A DNA stretch of 60,000 nucleotides from Nymphaea colorata (Eukaryota; Streptophyta; Magnoliopsida; Nymphaeales; Nymphaeaceae), in assembly GCF_008831285.2 (NCBI RefSeq), contig NC_045145.1, positions 19,220,802-19,280,801 on the forward strand, given 5' to 3'. The translations under genes and the position numbers were made by a program. The first letter of the stretch is position 1, and every line of letters starts with the position of its first letter. The notes under the pieces were generated by a model, which had not been told where the DNA came from, did no database searches, and was given only the letters and a program-made list of their open reading frames with translations. Below, piece after piece: positions 1-10,300 of the stretch.

Positions 1-1
1 C

Positions 2-127
2 CCGCCACACTGTAGTGGCGGTGGCGCTGCAGGTGGTTATGATAATGCTGAAGAAAGTGGTGGTGGTCTTGTACAGGAGAAAGAGGAACAGGGGAACAAG
101 GGTGATGGTGTTTCGCTCTGGTATTGA
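2..127 (+). CDS. possible 3' end of an unrecognised coding frame, cut by the window edge
   Basis: The frame starting at base 2 is open for 41 codons and ends in TGA at 125-127. The peptide is rich in Gly, Glu and Lys (for example EESGGGLVQEKEEQGNKGDG) and ends in VSLWY. It could be the C-terminal tail of a gene lying mainly outside the window, or chance. No domain is recognisable. It is the only frame I would consider at this edge. Confidence 0.18.
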   Translation, partial: PPHCSGGGAAGGYDNAEESGGGLVQEKEEQGNKGDGVSLWY

Positions 128-384
128 AGGGCCAGTTCAATCCATAATCGGAAGATACTTTTCTAATAAAAATGTTCTCCTAGCGAAATAATAACGTGGC
201 GTACTTGTAAATCTGAAAAGATCTGCGCAAGAAACGCAGATGAACAAGCGCTAGGTTACCTTCCAGCGAACAGAGGGGAACCTGAAAGAGGTTAGAGTGA
301 AACATTTTATAGTTCAACCCAAATTGTGAAGCACAAAGGTGTTCTTGGATGAAATGTAATATACTTGTTCCTGTTAACCTTCAT

Positions 385-750
385 GCAAGCACTCGGCTAA
401 GATTTGTGATAACTCGTCCTCAAGTCCTGTGAATACAGGATCCGTCAACATTGCAGAAAAGTTCATCAACAGAGCATAAAATTGAAAACCTTACAGGCCA
501 ATTTGGAATATCAAGAACAGATACCTCACCCGCCATTTCTTTCAAGAGAATCTTTCCATTATAATGTTGAAGTGGAAACTGATAAAGGATCTCGCAGCCT
601 TCAGCATCCCCAAGGGCCTGCCTGAGATTTTCAAGAGCTAAACAAGATTTTGTGCAGGAAGCCTGAGAGCTGGACCCCTCAATAATGAGCATACAATGGT
701 CTAAACTCGCAAGGATTTCAGGTAGAATTAAGGCTACTCCTAAATATGAC
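385..750 (-). CDS. exon-like coding stretch of an unrecognised plant gene (3' part)
   Basis: On the minus strand a long frame runs from a plausible splice acceptor (TTGCAG just upstream of base 748) through protein-like sequence, for example EILASLDHCMLIIEGSSSQA and DAEGCEILYQFPLQHYNGK, to about 494, where a good donor (GTAAGG) occurs. A second frame then reads FYALLMNFSAMLTDPVFTG and ends ILAECLHEG-stop at about 385. The two frames are offset, so either a short intron or a frameshift separates them. Composition and splice signals suggest real or formerly real exons, but I do not recognise the family. This segment lies outside the tandem repeat and is single copy in the window. Confidence 0.3.
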
Positions 751-1429
751 CTGCAACTGCTGCTCATTCATGAAGCACCAAAACAGTCTGTCTTTCATAT
801 TGACACTGCAAAGGCTTTTATTAGATCAATGAACTGAATTGTTGATCACGAAATTCATCCAACCTGCTGAACAAATTCTCCACCGCAAGTCAGGAAATAG
901 GATCCAGAAAAGATGAAACACCAGCTTCTGTTGCTGATATAAATGAAGTTAAAATTACCAATCATCGACCAGCTGGGGGATTCACTTGCAGCAGAAGTTT
1001 GTTAGAGTCAAAGTGCAGGTATGAAATGTTTGGAACTCAAACCTTGAATTGCCTCCATAACGCGAAGGATTTTTCTTCGCTTTAAAAAATTGCATAGGAG
1101 GTGGATTACAGATGCTACCGTCCCATGCAAAAGCATTAACACACTTTAACACCATCATAAGACAATTTCACCCAAAGAGACAAAAAAACTCATCATTGAG
1201 GAAGTTATGAATAAGCAAATTGGTAACTCATTATTTAACTGGAAAAGATGCTACATTTAGTCGGAGTACTCTTGCCTCAGGCAGATCCATTTTCTCAGTG
1301 TGCATCAAGAGCCTACGCATAGGAATCTTGCCAAACCCGTTACAAGGTTGGAAATTAACCATGTATATCTGACATTCAAAATAGGATATTCAGAAACATT
1401 GCAAGTTGAGAATGCGATCAATTACCTGA
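751..1429. other. no gene seen; probable intron or low-copy spacer
   Basis: No sustained open frame, repeat or transposon motif. It lies between the two exon-like minus-strand stretches and may be intronic. A pyrimidine-rich stretch ending in CAG on the minus strand near 820 is a possible acceptor. Confidence 0.3.
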
Positions 1430-1780
1430 GACAGGATAGCCCCATAATCAAATCTTCCAGCTTTAGCTCTCGTAGAATATTCTTTCTGAGCTGTTGGTCT
1501 TCTTCGGCACTCTAAAACTTGGAGGCCTTTCTTGAGTTATCAAACTTCTCAATTGCAGAAACTTTCCTCGTCGTTCCTATAAACAAGCAAGGGATTCTTC
1601 TAATGTCTGTTGATGCTTATCCTGGTTCATGACCTGTATTTCACCATTTCTCAACAATTCCCTCAAGTTTAATATCATCACGAACCAAGTCATATTGCTG
1701 TGCATGCTTCTTATGGTCACATTTAGCATATCCATGACACTGGATTTATCACTTGACCACATGGAACAACTGATGAACAT
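1430..1780 (-). CDS. exon-like coding stretches of an unrecognised gene (upstream of 385-750)
   Basis: Two minus-strand stretches look coding: about 1,580-1,730 (NVTIRSMHSNMTWFVMILNL, then QVMNQDKHQQTLEESLACL) and about 1,432-1,510 (KEYSTRAKAGRFDYGAILSQ), the latter ending exactly at CAG|GTAATT, a good donor. They could be upstream exons of the same gene as 385-750. The tandem repeat begins only tens of bases further on, so this gene may have been truncated by the repeat. Family unknown. Confidence 0.25.
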
Positions 1781-1865
1781 TAACTTGATTATTCTGTTCC
1801 GTAGAACACAGACGAACACTAAAAGTTAAGTACGAGAGCTTCCATCAACCATCAACCATCAAATG

Positions 1866-2135
1866 ATCCATATCTTTCAACACTCACCACCATGTGGGGA
1901 GGAGATGTCATCACAACTATACATGCAAAAGATTTTTACTAATTTCTACCACATTCGACTTTTGGTCAATGCTGTTCTTTCAGCAAATTCAGTCTTTATC
2001 CCACAGGTTTGAACTTTCTCATGGATATAATGGCGATCAATCTTGATATTCTTTGCTCTCTCACCAAAAACAAGATTTATTGTAAAAACAGTGCAAGAAG
2101 TTGGGCAAATACATATGCTAAGAAAAAAAGAATTT
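1866..2135 (-). pseudogene. Ty1/copia RNase H tail plus LTR start, unit A module 1
   Basis: Minus-strand translation gives ERAKNIKIDRHYIHEKVQTC, the conserved end of copia RNase H (family pattern HxRTKHIxIDxHxxREKVxxG), followed by TALTK where ADIFTKAL is expected. About 80 bases further, a purine stretch leads into TGTTGAAAG (complement of 1,874-1,882), as at the start of many copia 3' LTRs. Stops and frame changes show it is dead. Confidence 0.65.
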
Positions 2136-2169
2136 ATCAGTAAAGGGAACACTCACCCATCCACATAAA

Positions 2170-2744
2170 GCTGTGTACATGGTGTCACTATTTTATTTCC
2201 ACTGATGTTATTTGTATTAGAATCGTATATGGAGTTGATCGTATTTTGGCTCAATTGTCAACTAGTGTCACAAATGGTTGTGGTATTATTTTGCACTGAT
2301 GCTATTCACAGTTGTGTCACATATTGTTCAATGTGCCTATTCCTTAAATCCATCTAGAATAATGTTATTCATGGTTCGACATACATGTGCTCTTCAGTGA
2401 TGCTATAAGTAGAGTGCCACAAACAGTTGGCATTCATTAGCATAAAAAATAGAGTGCGACTAATCAATCATGGCATTGTTTCTCATATCATCCGTCATGC
2501 AATCCACCTAAGGTCATCTATGATGCTATATCCCACATCGCCCTAATCATTCAACTAGTGTGTGGTCTCCCATGATGCCATTTCTCTCAGATAACTAGAG
2601 GTTTAGACAACAAGCAAAATAGATGGCAATGTTTCCCATAGCTCACTAATAGTACAATGAACATGTGCTCTTCATTGACACAATTTGCATTGTGTTACTA
2701 TTGCCATGTATTTACTACTGCTCTTTCTCATGTAATTGTCAGTG
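2170..2744. repeat. degenerate ~60-bp repeat array, unit A first array
   Basis: Variants of a phrase built on GGTTCAACCAGCATGTGGTC, then TTCAGTGATGCTATTTCTC, then ATAGTGTCACTAAT recur with loose spacing. Here they appear as GGTTCGACATACATGTGCTC plus TTCAGTGATGCTAT, and again near 2,545 and 2,650. The CAGTGATG and CATCACTG elements are reverse complements, so each copy has hairpin potential. No protein is encoded. Confidence 0.55.
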
Positions 2745-3400
2745 GTTGTAATGGGCATAGAAAATCAAGTGGCAAGTTGATGGCTCACTGGAAAGGTATG
2801 ACATTGCCTGCCTAGTGATCAAGGTGGTCATCCATCAAAAAGATCTTATTATTTTGAAACTTTAAGTCGAATTGTTAAACCAGCTAAGATCGATTTATTT
2901 ATTTCCCATTAGTCAACCACACAACTTATTATTCATAATGCTTTTCCACAAGCATATATAAAAATTCAAGATATTTCTTAGAAACTACACCGTGATTTTG
3001 AAAATTCCCATTCTTAGAAATCATGTTTTCAAATTTCGAAAACCTCTATATGGAATGAAGAAAGCACTCAAAGAATCAGCAATTTCCTGGAGGCAAGTAG
3101 CTTTTCTAAAGCTCTTTCAGACAATTTTTTTGTTATTTGAATATAGAAAATCATTATTTATGTCCTGCTTCATGTAGATGATCATGTAAGTAGCCCTGTT
3201 AAAGACCTTGTCTGGGAGATTGTTCTCAAAGATCTCATATATTTTCACTATTTTGCTGGTTTTGAAGTTTCCCTATTAGGAAAATATATGGTCGGATCTT
3301 ACCAACAAAAAATATGTTCTTGATCGTCTGATGAGGACAACTGTGAATGATTCAAAATCTATCAAAGATCTCGGGGCTACTTGTCCAGCCTTATAATGTT
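2745..3400 (+). pseudogene. Ty1/copia reverse transcriptase remnant, unit A
   Basis: Plus-strand frames give, in order: SRIVKPAKIDLF (family FSPVVKPxTIR), a QLIIHNAF segment (family QLDVxNAFLHG), FRKPLYGMKKALKE (family LxKxLYGLKQAPRxW), LLHVDD at about 3,162-3,180 (catalytic YVDD, first Tyr changed to His), and a YFHYF...FEV...LGKYMVG...QQ..VLDRLMRTT segment (family YFLGIEV...GxxxSQRKYxxDLLxxxxM). Frameshifts and stops throughout make it non-functional. Confidence 0.75.

Positions 3401-3401
<1 letters not shown>

Positions 3402-3430
<29 letters not shown>
3402..3430. repeat. (AT)n microsatellite, unit A
   Basis: About 15 AT dinucleotides just after the RT remnant. All four units have a microsatellite at this same point, with different lengths. 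Confidence 0.95.
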
Positions 3431-3432
<2 letters not shown>

Positions 3433-3433
<1 letters not shown>

Positions 3434-4250
3434 GAGTGTCCATTTATTATGGTTCGACAATGGATTGTATGCAAGAAAAATTAAGTCATTAAGCTAAAAG
3501 AAAAGCTAATTTGGAGATGAAAACAACAAACCAGTTCAAATTGACAAAAAATATTAAAGAAAATAAGCCAACTGATGAAATTTTGAAAATACGCCTACTA
3601 CGACATATATTGAGATTCTCTGGGGATAGGTTTTTAAAAATAGAGAATTTTGGAGAACAACATAAACCAAAGGCCAAACTTAGAAGAACGCCATTACAGG
3701 TCCACGCTGTTGAAGTTTAATTAGATTACCTGAATTAATATAAATCAAGCCAACTGAATAATTAATTAAGTTCTAAGAGGGACATAACAGTCAGGGGTTT
3801 ACTTATCTCTATATATCTTGGTTCTACTCAAGAAAAATATGGTAGCGTAAAAAAAGGTTTCTCTTCCTAATCTAAGTACTTGACTTTAGCTTTGATAGCT
3901 AAGAATTAATGGCTAACTCCTACCTTCTAATTTATGCCATGTTGGCCACCAGCCGCGTTTTTTCCTAATGATTCATATGTTTGTATACGATTATGTCTTG
4001 GCCTTCCTGTTAGTGGAAGATATTAGATACGCCGATGTCAGATCACGGGCCTCCATATTAAACAGAGACCCATGCCTTGGCAATATGGCTGTGGTTTCAC
4101 ATTGAGAGAGCAAAATATTGGCGGTCAATATTGCTGCTTTTATAGGAACCACGACTCAATAAATAAGCTGTAAATTAATGAAACACTTTCTCTTTTATAT
4201 ATGTTGCAGAAATCCTGGTGTCAATGCGAAGATCAAGAAATATTTATATG
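3433..4250. other. no gene; conserved non-coding stretch between RT remnant and hevein locus
   Basis: AT-rich, with short open frames full of Lys and Ile and no recognisable domain. It is shared by all units. The last about 150 bases correspond to DNA that lies beyond the hevein 3' end in the other units. Confidence 0.5.
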
Positions 4251-4252
4251 GA

Positions 4253-4381
4253 TCACTTATTAATTTTGACAAGTACCTGCCACTGCAATAGCAAAACAAC
4301 TGCCCCTACAAACACCACAAGTAATACCATGACCATAAGCAGCACCACCGCACCAGAGCTTCTTCCCTTCCTTCCTTCCAT
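4253..4381 (-). pseudogene. hevein-like peptide gene, truncated: signal peptide only
   Basis: ATG at 4,379-4,381 begins MEGRKGRSSGAVVLLMVMVL, matching the intact copies through the hydrophobic signal core. After a GCAGTGGC equivalent, the sequence jumps to AGGTACTTGTC and stops at TGA (4,253-4,255), giving 42 residues with no cysteine. Compared with 19,694-20,219 of unit B, about 515 bp are missing, including the whole mature peptide and the poly(A) signal. The promoter and TATA box are retained, so it could still be transcribed. Confidence 0.85.
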
Positions 4382-4474
4382 CTTTGTATGTCCCCTGTCA
4401 CTTTTCGTAGCTAGAGCTTAAGATTAAGATAACTCTCACTCAGTTCAATGAGTACTGCTACCTTGGCTCGCCTA

Positions 4475-4480
4475 CTTATA
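4475..4480 (-). promoter_or_regulatory. TATA box of the hevein pseudogene, unit A
   Basis: Complement reads TATAAG about 95 bases upstream of the ATG, at the same position as in the intact copies. Confidence 0.5.
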
Positions 4481-4481
4481 A

Positions 4482-5790
4482 TGGAGTTAAGGACAACGTG
4501 CTGGTGGCTAGCCTATGTTTTTTGACCCTTGAAGTTGTCTTCAATCTGTGGATAAGGTGATGCTATATATGCATCATGCATTTAGTTAATTGCATGTTTA
4601 GGCATATTGTTAAAACCCAACTAAATACTACAAATATATTTTTATATTTGGTCTTAGCCTCTGGCAAAAGAAGACTACTTCTTCTCATTTTCTTTTTACT
4701 ATTCACGAGACAACAAATAATTAATACCTTTGAGGCCTGTGCAAAAAAAATAGTTAACTTGAGAAACACGAAGCTTTACTTATAATCTTTTTCAACAATA
4801 TTAATCTCTCAGTACGATACTATATTCTTGTTGTCTTATATCAGCATGCCACTTTTCTTTCCATGGTTACTGGAAGTGCAGATGTTTAAGGTTTGAAAAC
4901 TTGAAAATTTTCATTTACAGATGAAAAAATTCCACTTCTACTCTTAAATTTTGTCCTTGAAAGGAGCACACATTGTTAAGTATATTTAGAGTCTATTATA
5001 AAGTGCTTTCCTTTGTAAAGAAAAAAAAAAACCTTATCATAGACATGCACTTCCTGTAGACATCATTTGTTGGGACTTTTACTTCGCAGTACAAATGAGT
5101 AGGTGTTGCAATAATAGCCGAATCATTGCTGCCAGACAAGATTTCTAGGCATCCTCTTCATGCACTATAATTTCTTTTGACCAACCGTTATTTACTGGAT
5201 GATATTTCTTTGCATTGATATTTTAGGTTCTCGATAATATTGAGCCATGGTTGTCACGACTCAATTTTTGACACCAAAAATTTTCTTTCATTTCTATAAT
5301 AGCGGAAGCAATATTGAGTTATGACCAGAACATAAGACATTTCTAATTCAATTTAATGACAACGAAGCAAAGTCGAGTAGTAATGCCATAAAGCAAAACA
5401 CATCACGTTTTGGTACCCTCTCAGTTTCTTAAATTGTCAAAAAGGGGGTTTTCTTATATTTGTTTGTAATTTCGAAGGAAAAACGTAATGTTATGCGTTA
5501 TTGCTCTGTGGTACCTTTTGGGTTATTGTGCAAAATAGAAGTGTGTATCCTCATGCTGGTCTATTCAATGACAGTGATGGTCTATGACGAGATGGTATTT
5601 CATATGGTAAATGTCTAGACCATTTAGATTGCAACAAGAGAGGAGAATATAATATGTGGAGACATGCATGATGCATGGGCAAGAAAGAAATTCTATTATA
5701 GGAAGAACATTTCATAAATTTAACTGATATCTAAAACCACAACCACGAGTCCTAAGAAATAGGCATGAGAAATTTCAGTTTCCTTCAAAG
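4482..5790. other. no gene; hevein upstream region and AT-rich spacer, unit A
   Basis: The first few hundred bases are the conserved upstream region of the hevein locus. The remainder has no sustained frame. About 0.4 kb near 5,130-5,510 (around CCATGGTTGTCACGACTC) is absent from B and C, which jump from CCATGGTGG to TTGTGCAAAATAG. Confidence 0.5.
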
Positions 5791-5794
5791 GTAT

Positions 5795-6065
5795 TGTATC
5801 TATCAACATTGACCATCAAGTGGGGTGTAGATGTCATCACAACAGTACATGAAATTGATATTTATTGATTTTTCTGTTGGGAAGCTTTCAATCAATGCAT
5901 TTGAAAGAACGATTTTGTTTTTATCAAATGGGGTCTCTATCTCCTTGTTTTGAACTTTCCCGTGATCATATGGAAATGAATCTTGTCATCTTCCATTTTC
6001 TCATGGAATATAAGATTTTATGCAATATCACTACAAGAAATTGGGCAATCACTAGTGCTGTAAAA
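5795..6065 (-). pseudogene. Ty1/copia RNase H tail, unit A module 2 (highly degenerate)
   Basis: Minus-strand translation starts ALVIAQFLVVILHKILYSMR, aligning with the family stretch around AxAIAxNPVFHERTKHI, then loses frame. The TGTTGATAG at the LTR-start position (near 5,800-5,810) is a variant of TGTTGAAAG in module 1. Confidence 0.45.
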
Positions 6066-6279
6066 TGGATTTCTTTTGGCTTAGGGGTCATTTCTGCTTT
6101 GACCTTTTCATGTTGCATCATATATTGTCTAACTATTATACATTTATTGCAAATTTTATATCTACAACGTTGATAAAGTGTCAATAGTGTTCACCCTCCA
6201 CTGGCGTTCTTTCACAAAGCATGCCAAATGGTAGTAGTATAAGATTTGCACCGTTGCAAATCAAAGAGACACAATCTTT

Positions 6280-7010
6280 GAATTTCCTATATTGTCATTG
6301 ATGGTTCAACCAGCATGTGGTGTCCAGTGATGTTGCTTGTAGGTAAAGCATCATAGCTATTTTGTTTTCAGTGATGCTGTAAATAGACTGCCACTTGTTA
6401 TTGTTCTTCAATGACGTCGTTTGCCGTATCGTCATTGATGGTGCAGCCCTTGTATGATCTTCTATGATGTTACCGCCCATGGCATCATAATGGTTTTGCC
6501 AGCATGTGGTCTTTCCCGATGCTGTTTGCTTTAATTCCACTAGTGCCCCTGTTCAACCATCATGCAGTCTTCATTGACATGTGTTCTCATAGTGTCACTA
6601 AGTGTTGTACGTAAATTTGGTTTTCAGTGCTTCTATTTCCTGTTGTGTCAATATGGTTCAGTCAGCATGTGGCCTTAAGTGGCAACATCTGTTCTCAAAC
6701 ATCACAGATCGTTTTGACAACATATGGGCATTAGTTTTGTAACTTCTCATTTGCCTATCATTGATGGTTCAATTAGTATGTTCTGGCACCATTTTATGCA
6801 GCATCGCGTATGGTTTATCCTACATGGACACACAAAGATAAGAACTCACATTTCTGTGGTCCGCTGATGTTCTTTTACAAAGCAACCGAAAGGGTCATAA
6901 TATTAGATTTGCACCGATGTTATTAAGAGCCGCATCACATACAATTCAACCAACCATTGCTCTTAAATTAGACTCGGGAATAGTGTCACTAAAGGTTCAG
7001 TTGGCATGTT
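6280..7010. repeat. degenerate ~60-bp repeat array, unit A second array
   Basis: Clear successive copies: CATTGATGGTTCAACCAGCA followed by TGTGGTGTCCAGTGATGTTG, then TTTTCAGTGATGCTGT, then CATTGATGGTGCAG, and so on to GTGTCACTAAAGGTTCAG. Spacing varies from about 50 to 75 bases. Units B and C lack about 140 bp of it after TTTTCTGG. Confidence 0.6.
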
Positions 7011-7300
7011 CTTGAAAGTGGTGTTGTAGGCATTGCATCATAAAATGATTGGCTATCAACAAACTACAAGTTTATGGGAACTGATGATGGCTTCGGGTAT
7101 TGGCGTAGGGCCCCATGTGCTGTTGCAATTCCATTTCTCCATGACTATCAACCTTCAAGGGTGTTGGGAATGTTTAATGACATTCTCAAACGCAATACCC
7201 CTTGCAAATTCCTAACCATCAAGGCCGTTAGGGAATTCTACTAATAGTGCAGTTGGTTGTCCTTTTTCAGTCCAGATTTTTGTTATGTGTGTGTATGTAC

Positions 7301-7337
<37 letters not shown>

Positions 7338-9350
7338 AAACAAGAACATGCAAAAAAATTATTGATAATTTTTTCTTAATTTACATCATCAATTAAACAA
7401 ATAACTACAACTAGTTATAAGATTTTCTCAAAAGAAAAACGTTCTTCCATCTTCTGATATGCTCGGTCCATTTTTAGCATTAGTTTAAGTACACATTTTC
7501 AGCAATTTGGCTCCATATTTTCTCATTGAAGGTCAGGAAGCCCTGTTAATCTACAAAACGTTTAAAATAATAGTTACTAACAAAGTCTATTCTTATATCA
7601 AGCTTATTATAGTGAAACCAATAATGAACTGTAGGTACAAACATTTTGAAGTTGATTAAAAAATCAAGCATGAGACAACACCTAGTGAGCAAAACAACTG
7701 AATCTGACCTGTTACCTTTACTAGTCTAATTCACACCAGCTAAAATCAAACAATGTAGATGATGAGTGAACAAGGATATGAAAATGGGACAGATTCAATT
7801 GCCTTATCTAGCGTGCAGGCACCTGAATGGGCCTTGCAGTTAAGAAAGGAAACATGGCAAGAAAAACCATTTTCTAACTCAAAAAAAAACTGAGCCCAGG
7901 AAAATTTCAATAGAATTTGTCTTCCAAACACATGCATGTTTGTTTGAATTTTGTACACTTATTGCTCATTGATATGGTTGGATTGGACAGACTAGAACAA
8001 AATCTATATACAAAGAACATTTCACCTATCCTAGGAACTAGTTTCATGCCTTGCATGCAGCTTGATCTTGTTGGATTGTCTTCAAGGGGATTGAATAAGC
8101 AATAAGCAAATAAAGAAAATGATACGTAACTTTTCATCTGAACGCAAATCTAAAATATAAGCAAACTAAACTTACCTTTCTGTTGTTCAAATTTTGTTTC
8201 TTTTTGGAATGAAATCCATTTAGTAATAAATTTCTACAAATTTATTTAAATCAAATTTTTCCTTCTGTATCACATATATAGTTTTCAGCACATCCAAAAT
8301 TATGATTGGTCTTGCAATGCTGCAAATACGTGCAGACCATTATATCGACCAACAAAGTCTTTTTATCCCTTTAAAAGATAGTTCCAGACAACATAAAACA
8401 AGACATTTATTTGGACCAACAATAGTATATTTATTAACATCTATCAGTACTTGTGGCAGGTAAACTAGAAACAATAGAAACTCCTAACTAAGAGCTTCAA
8501 GGAATATAGATACAAAAATTGGAAATGTCATGGACATCCAAATAATCAACCCAACCAAAGCATCCAAAATTAGGTCCAGCTTTCAAGAGATCTATCTTCA
8601 AAAAATCACAAATCGATAGCGGACAGTGATAAGGTATGCTTCAATGTTTGTTCCCCATGAGATTTCTAGCGAATCATCCTTGAATAAAATCTGATTCCTA
8701 CTTGAATGCTTTGTTATGCATTTGGAGTATCTGCAAGAAACTTCTACATGACAAATTTGGAGAAACTACACATACTGCACAAAGAAATTCCGCAAAGATG
8801 CAAAAGTTGAAAACCTTGTTACTCCAAAATGATGATGGAAAAAATCGAAACAAAAGGATGTAATGGAAAGGGACACCCAATTCCATTACATGCAATTTTC
8901 TAAACTTCACAAACAGGTATTAAGGTATTCTTGTGCTTTGAAGCAACAAATAAGATAATAATACTATGTAGCAATTGACAAGACCATTAATGGTGAAGCT
9001 GGTACGCTGCCTACTGTGGATGTGGAAAAACAAAGGAAGGTTATGGGAGGATAGTAGGATAGAGCACTAACCATAAGAGTGGATGCACAAATCAGTAACC
9101 ATCATAGCAAGCAATGGCTGCAGATGGAACTGGGCATAACCCCTCTATGGTCTGTGCCAAAGAGAGGGAGTGTGGAAAGGAGACGGACAGAAAGAGAGAG
9201 AGAAAGGACAACAGTTTTATTTTTTGAGTGCAAGAGTGATGGTTGTGTTTTGGGGCTGTGGAAACTTTTTTTTCATGCCACAAAATTCAGCAGTTAAAAA
9301 TGAATTCTACCCCAACCACCAGAATGGTCTCTCATGTTGCTTTTTCACTT
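7011..9350. other. conserved 2.3-kb segment without a recognisable gene, unit A
   Basis: Not obviously transposon-derived. It contains a GA microsatellite and a minus-strand open stretch (7,907-8,137). About 35 bases upstream of that stretch lies a strong donor (AAAG|GTAAG, GT at 8,174-8,175). A CT-rich minus-strand stretch (9,165-9,215) resembles a plant 5' untranslated region. Similar sequence is kept in all units. It could be a decayed or non-coding spliced gene on the minus strand, but I identify no product. Confidence 0.35.
7302..7335. repeat. (GA)n microsatellite, unit A
   Basis: About 16 GA dinucleotides after a TGTGTGTATGT run. The same position is occupied by GA runs in B, C and D. 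Confidence 0.95.
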
Positions 9351-9354
9351 AGCC

Positions 9355-9915
9355 ACAGTTCAGCTAGCTGGCAGTCTTTAGGCACTTTCTCCCATGGCAT
9401 CAGCAGTGGTTCAACCAAAGTCTTATTTTTAATGTTACTATTTATTATTGTATCACTATGGTTTAGTCACTGTGCATCCTAAGCAGCAATATTGTTTCCC
9501 ATAACATCAAGGACGGTTCAGCCAAAATGTAGTCTTTCATTTCACAATTTCTCTTTTGCCTACCATTGATAATTCAACTAGCATATGGTCCGTAGTACCT
9601 ATTTTAGGTACCATCGCTGGAGGTTCATCCTGTTCTATTGGCTACAATGACACTATTTGGTAGTAGCATCATTAAGTACTATATGGTCTTTGGTGACGTC
9701 GGTGTCACTGAAGGTTTGAACCAGTATTCTCATCTATGACATTGTTTCTCATAATGTCACCAATGGTTCTGCCAACATGAAATCTTCCATAATGCTACTT
9801 CTCATAGCTGTAACAGTTCAATCAACCTGTTGTCTTTAGTGCAGCCATATGCATCACGTCTAATGCCAACTCTGCAGAGATAATATTGTTATAGCATCAC
9901 CGATGGTTGTGATGA
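9355..9915. repeat. degenerate ~60-bp repeat array, unit A third array
   Basis: Copies include GGCATCAGCAGTGGTTCAAC, AACATCAAGGACGGTTCAGC and CACTGAAGGTTTGAACCAG. The array ends directly in the reverse-transcriptase remnant that follows. Confidence 0.55.
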
Positions 9916-10300
9916 GGGTCCAAAGCACAAGTGACCAGTTGATGGCTCACTCAAAGGATATGACATTGCTCACCTAGTAACTCAATGTTTTATCCAACAA
10001 TAGGGAATTGATTTTTTTTAAACTTTCAGTTTAGTAGTTAAGCCAGCCACAATTAGATGAGTACTTCCCATTCACCTTAGAATACACTGGTCACTTAAGC
10101 CACTTGATGTTCATAATGCTTTCCCGTACGCGTATACACAAAGAGGACCCAATTGTTTTGGCTGTGTATTGTACTTAAAAGAACCGATCCTTAACTTACT
10201 TATACTTTCGATGATCAAGTTCATGAGAGTTTTCGGTGAAGTAATTTTCAAAGATGATGTAAAGGAATACAAGCCGAAATCACCCAGCAATCAAAATTTT
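9916..10300 (+). pseudogene. Ty1/copia reverse transcriptase start, unit A second RT remnant
   Basis: The best-preserved copia motif in unit A. TFSLVVKPATIR is encoded at 10,022-10,057 and WSLKPLDVHNAF at 10,088-10,123 in the same frame, with a single stop between. These match family motifs TFSPVVKPxTIR and WxLxQLDVxNAFLHG. Upstream, traces of the PDGSxxRYKARLVAKGFxQ segment are visible (DQLMAHSKDMTLL in a shifted frame). The catalytic YVDD part is missing. Confidence 0.72.

Noticed and set aside
2170-2744. The ~60-bp arrays as CRISPR-like arrays
   Set aside because: The repeats are degenerate, with no unique spacers of fixed length, and the genome is eukaryotic.
5865-6173. 102-codon plus-strand frame with hydrophobic stretches, present in all units
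   Set aside because: It is antisense to a decayed copia RNase H tail, and the changes between units do not respect codons.
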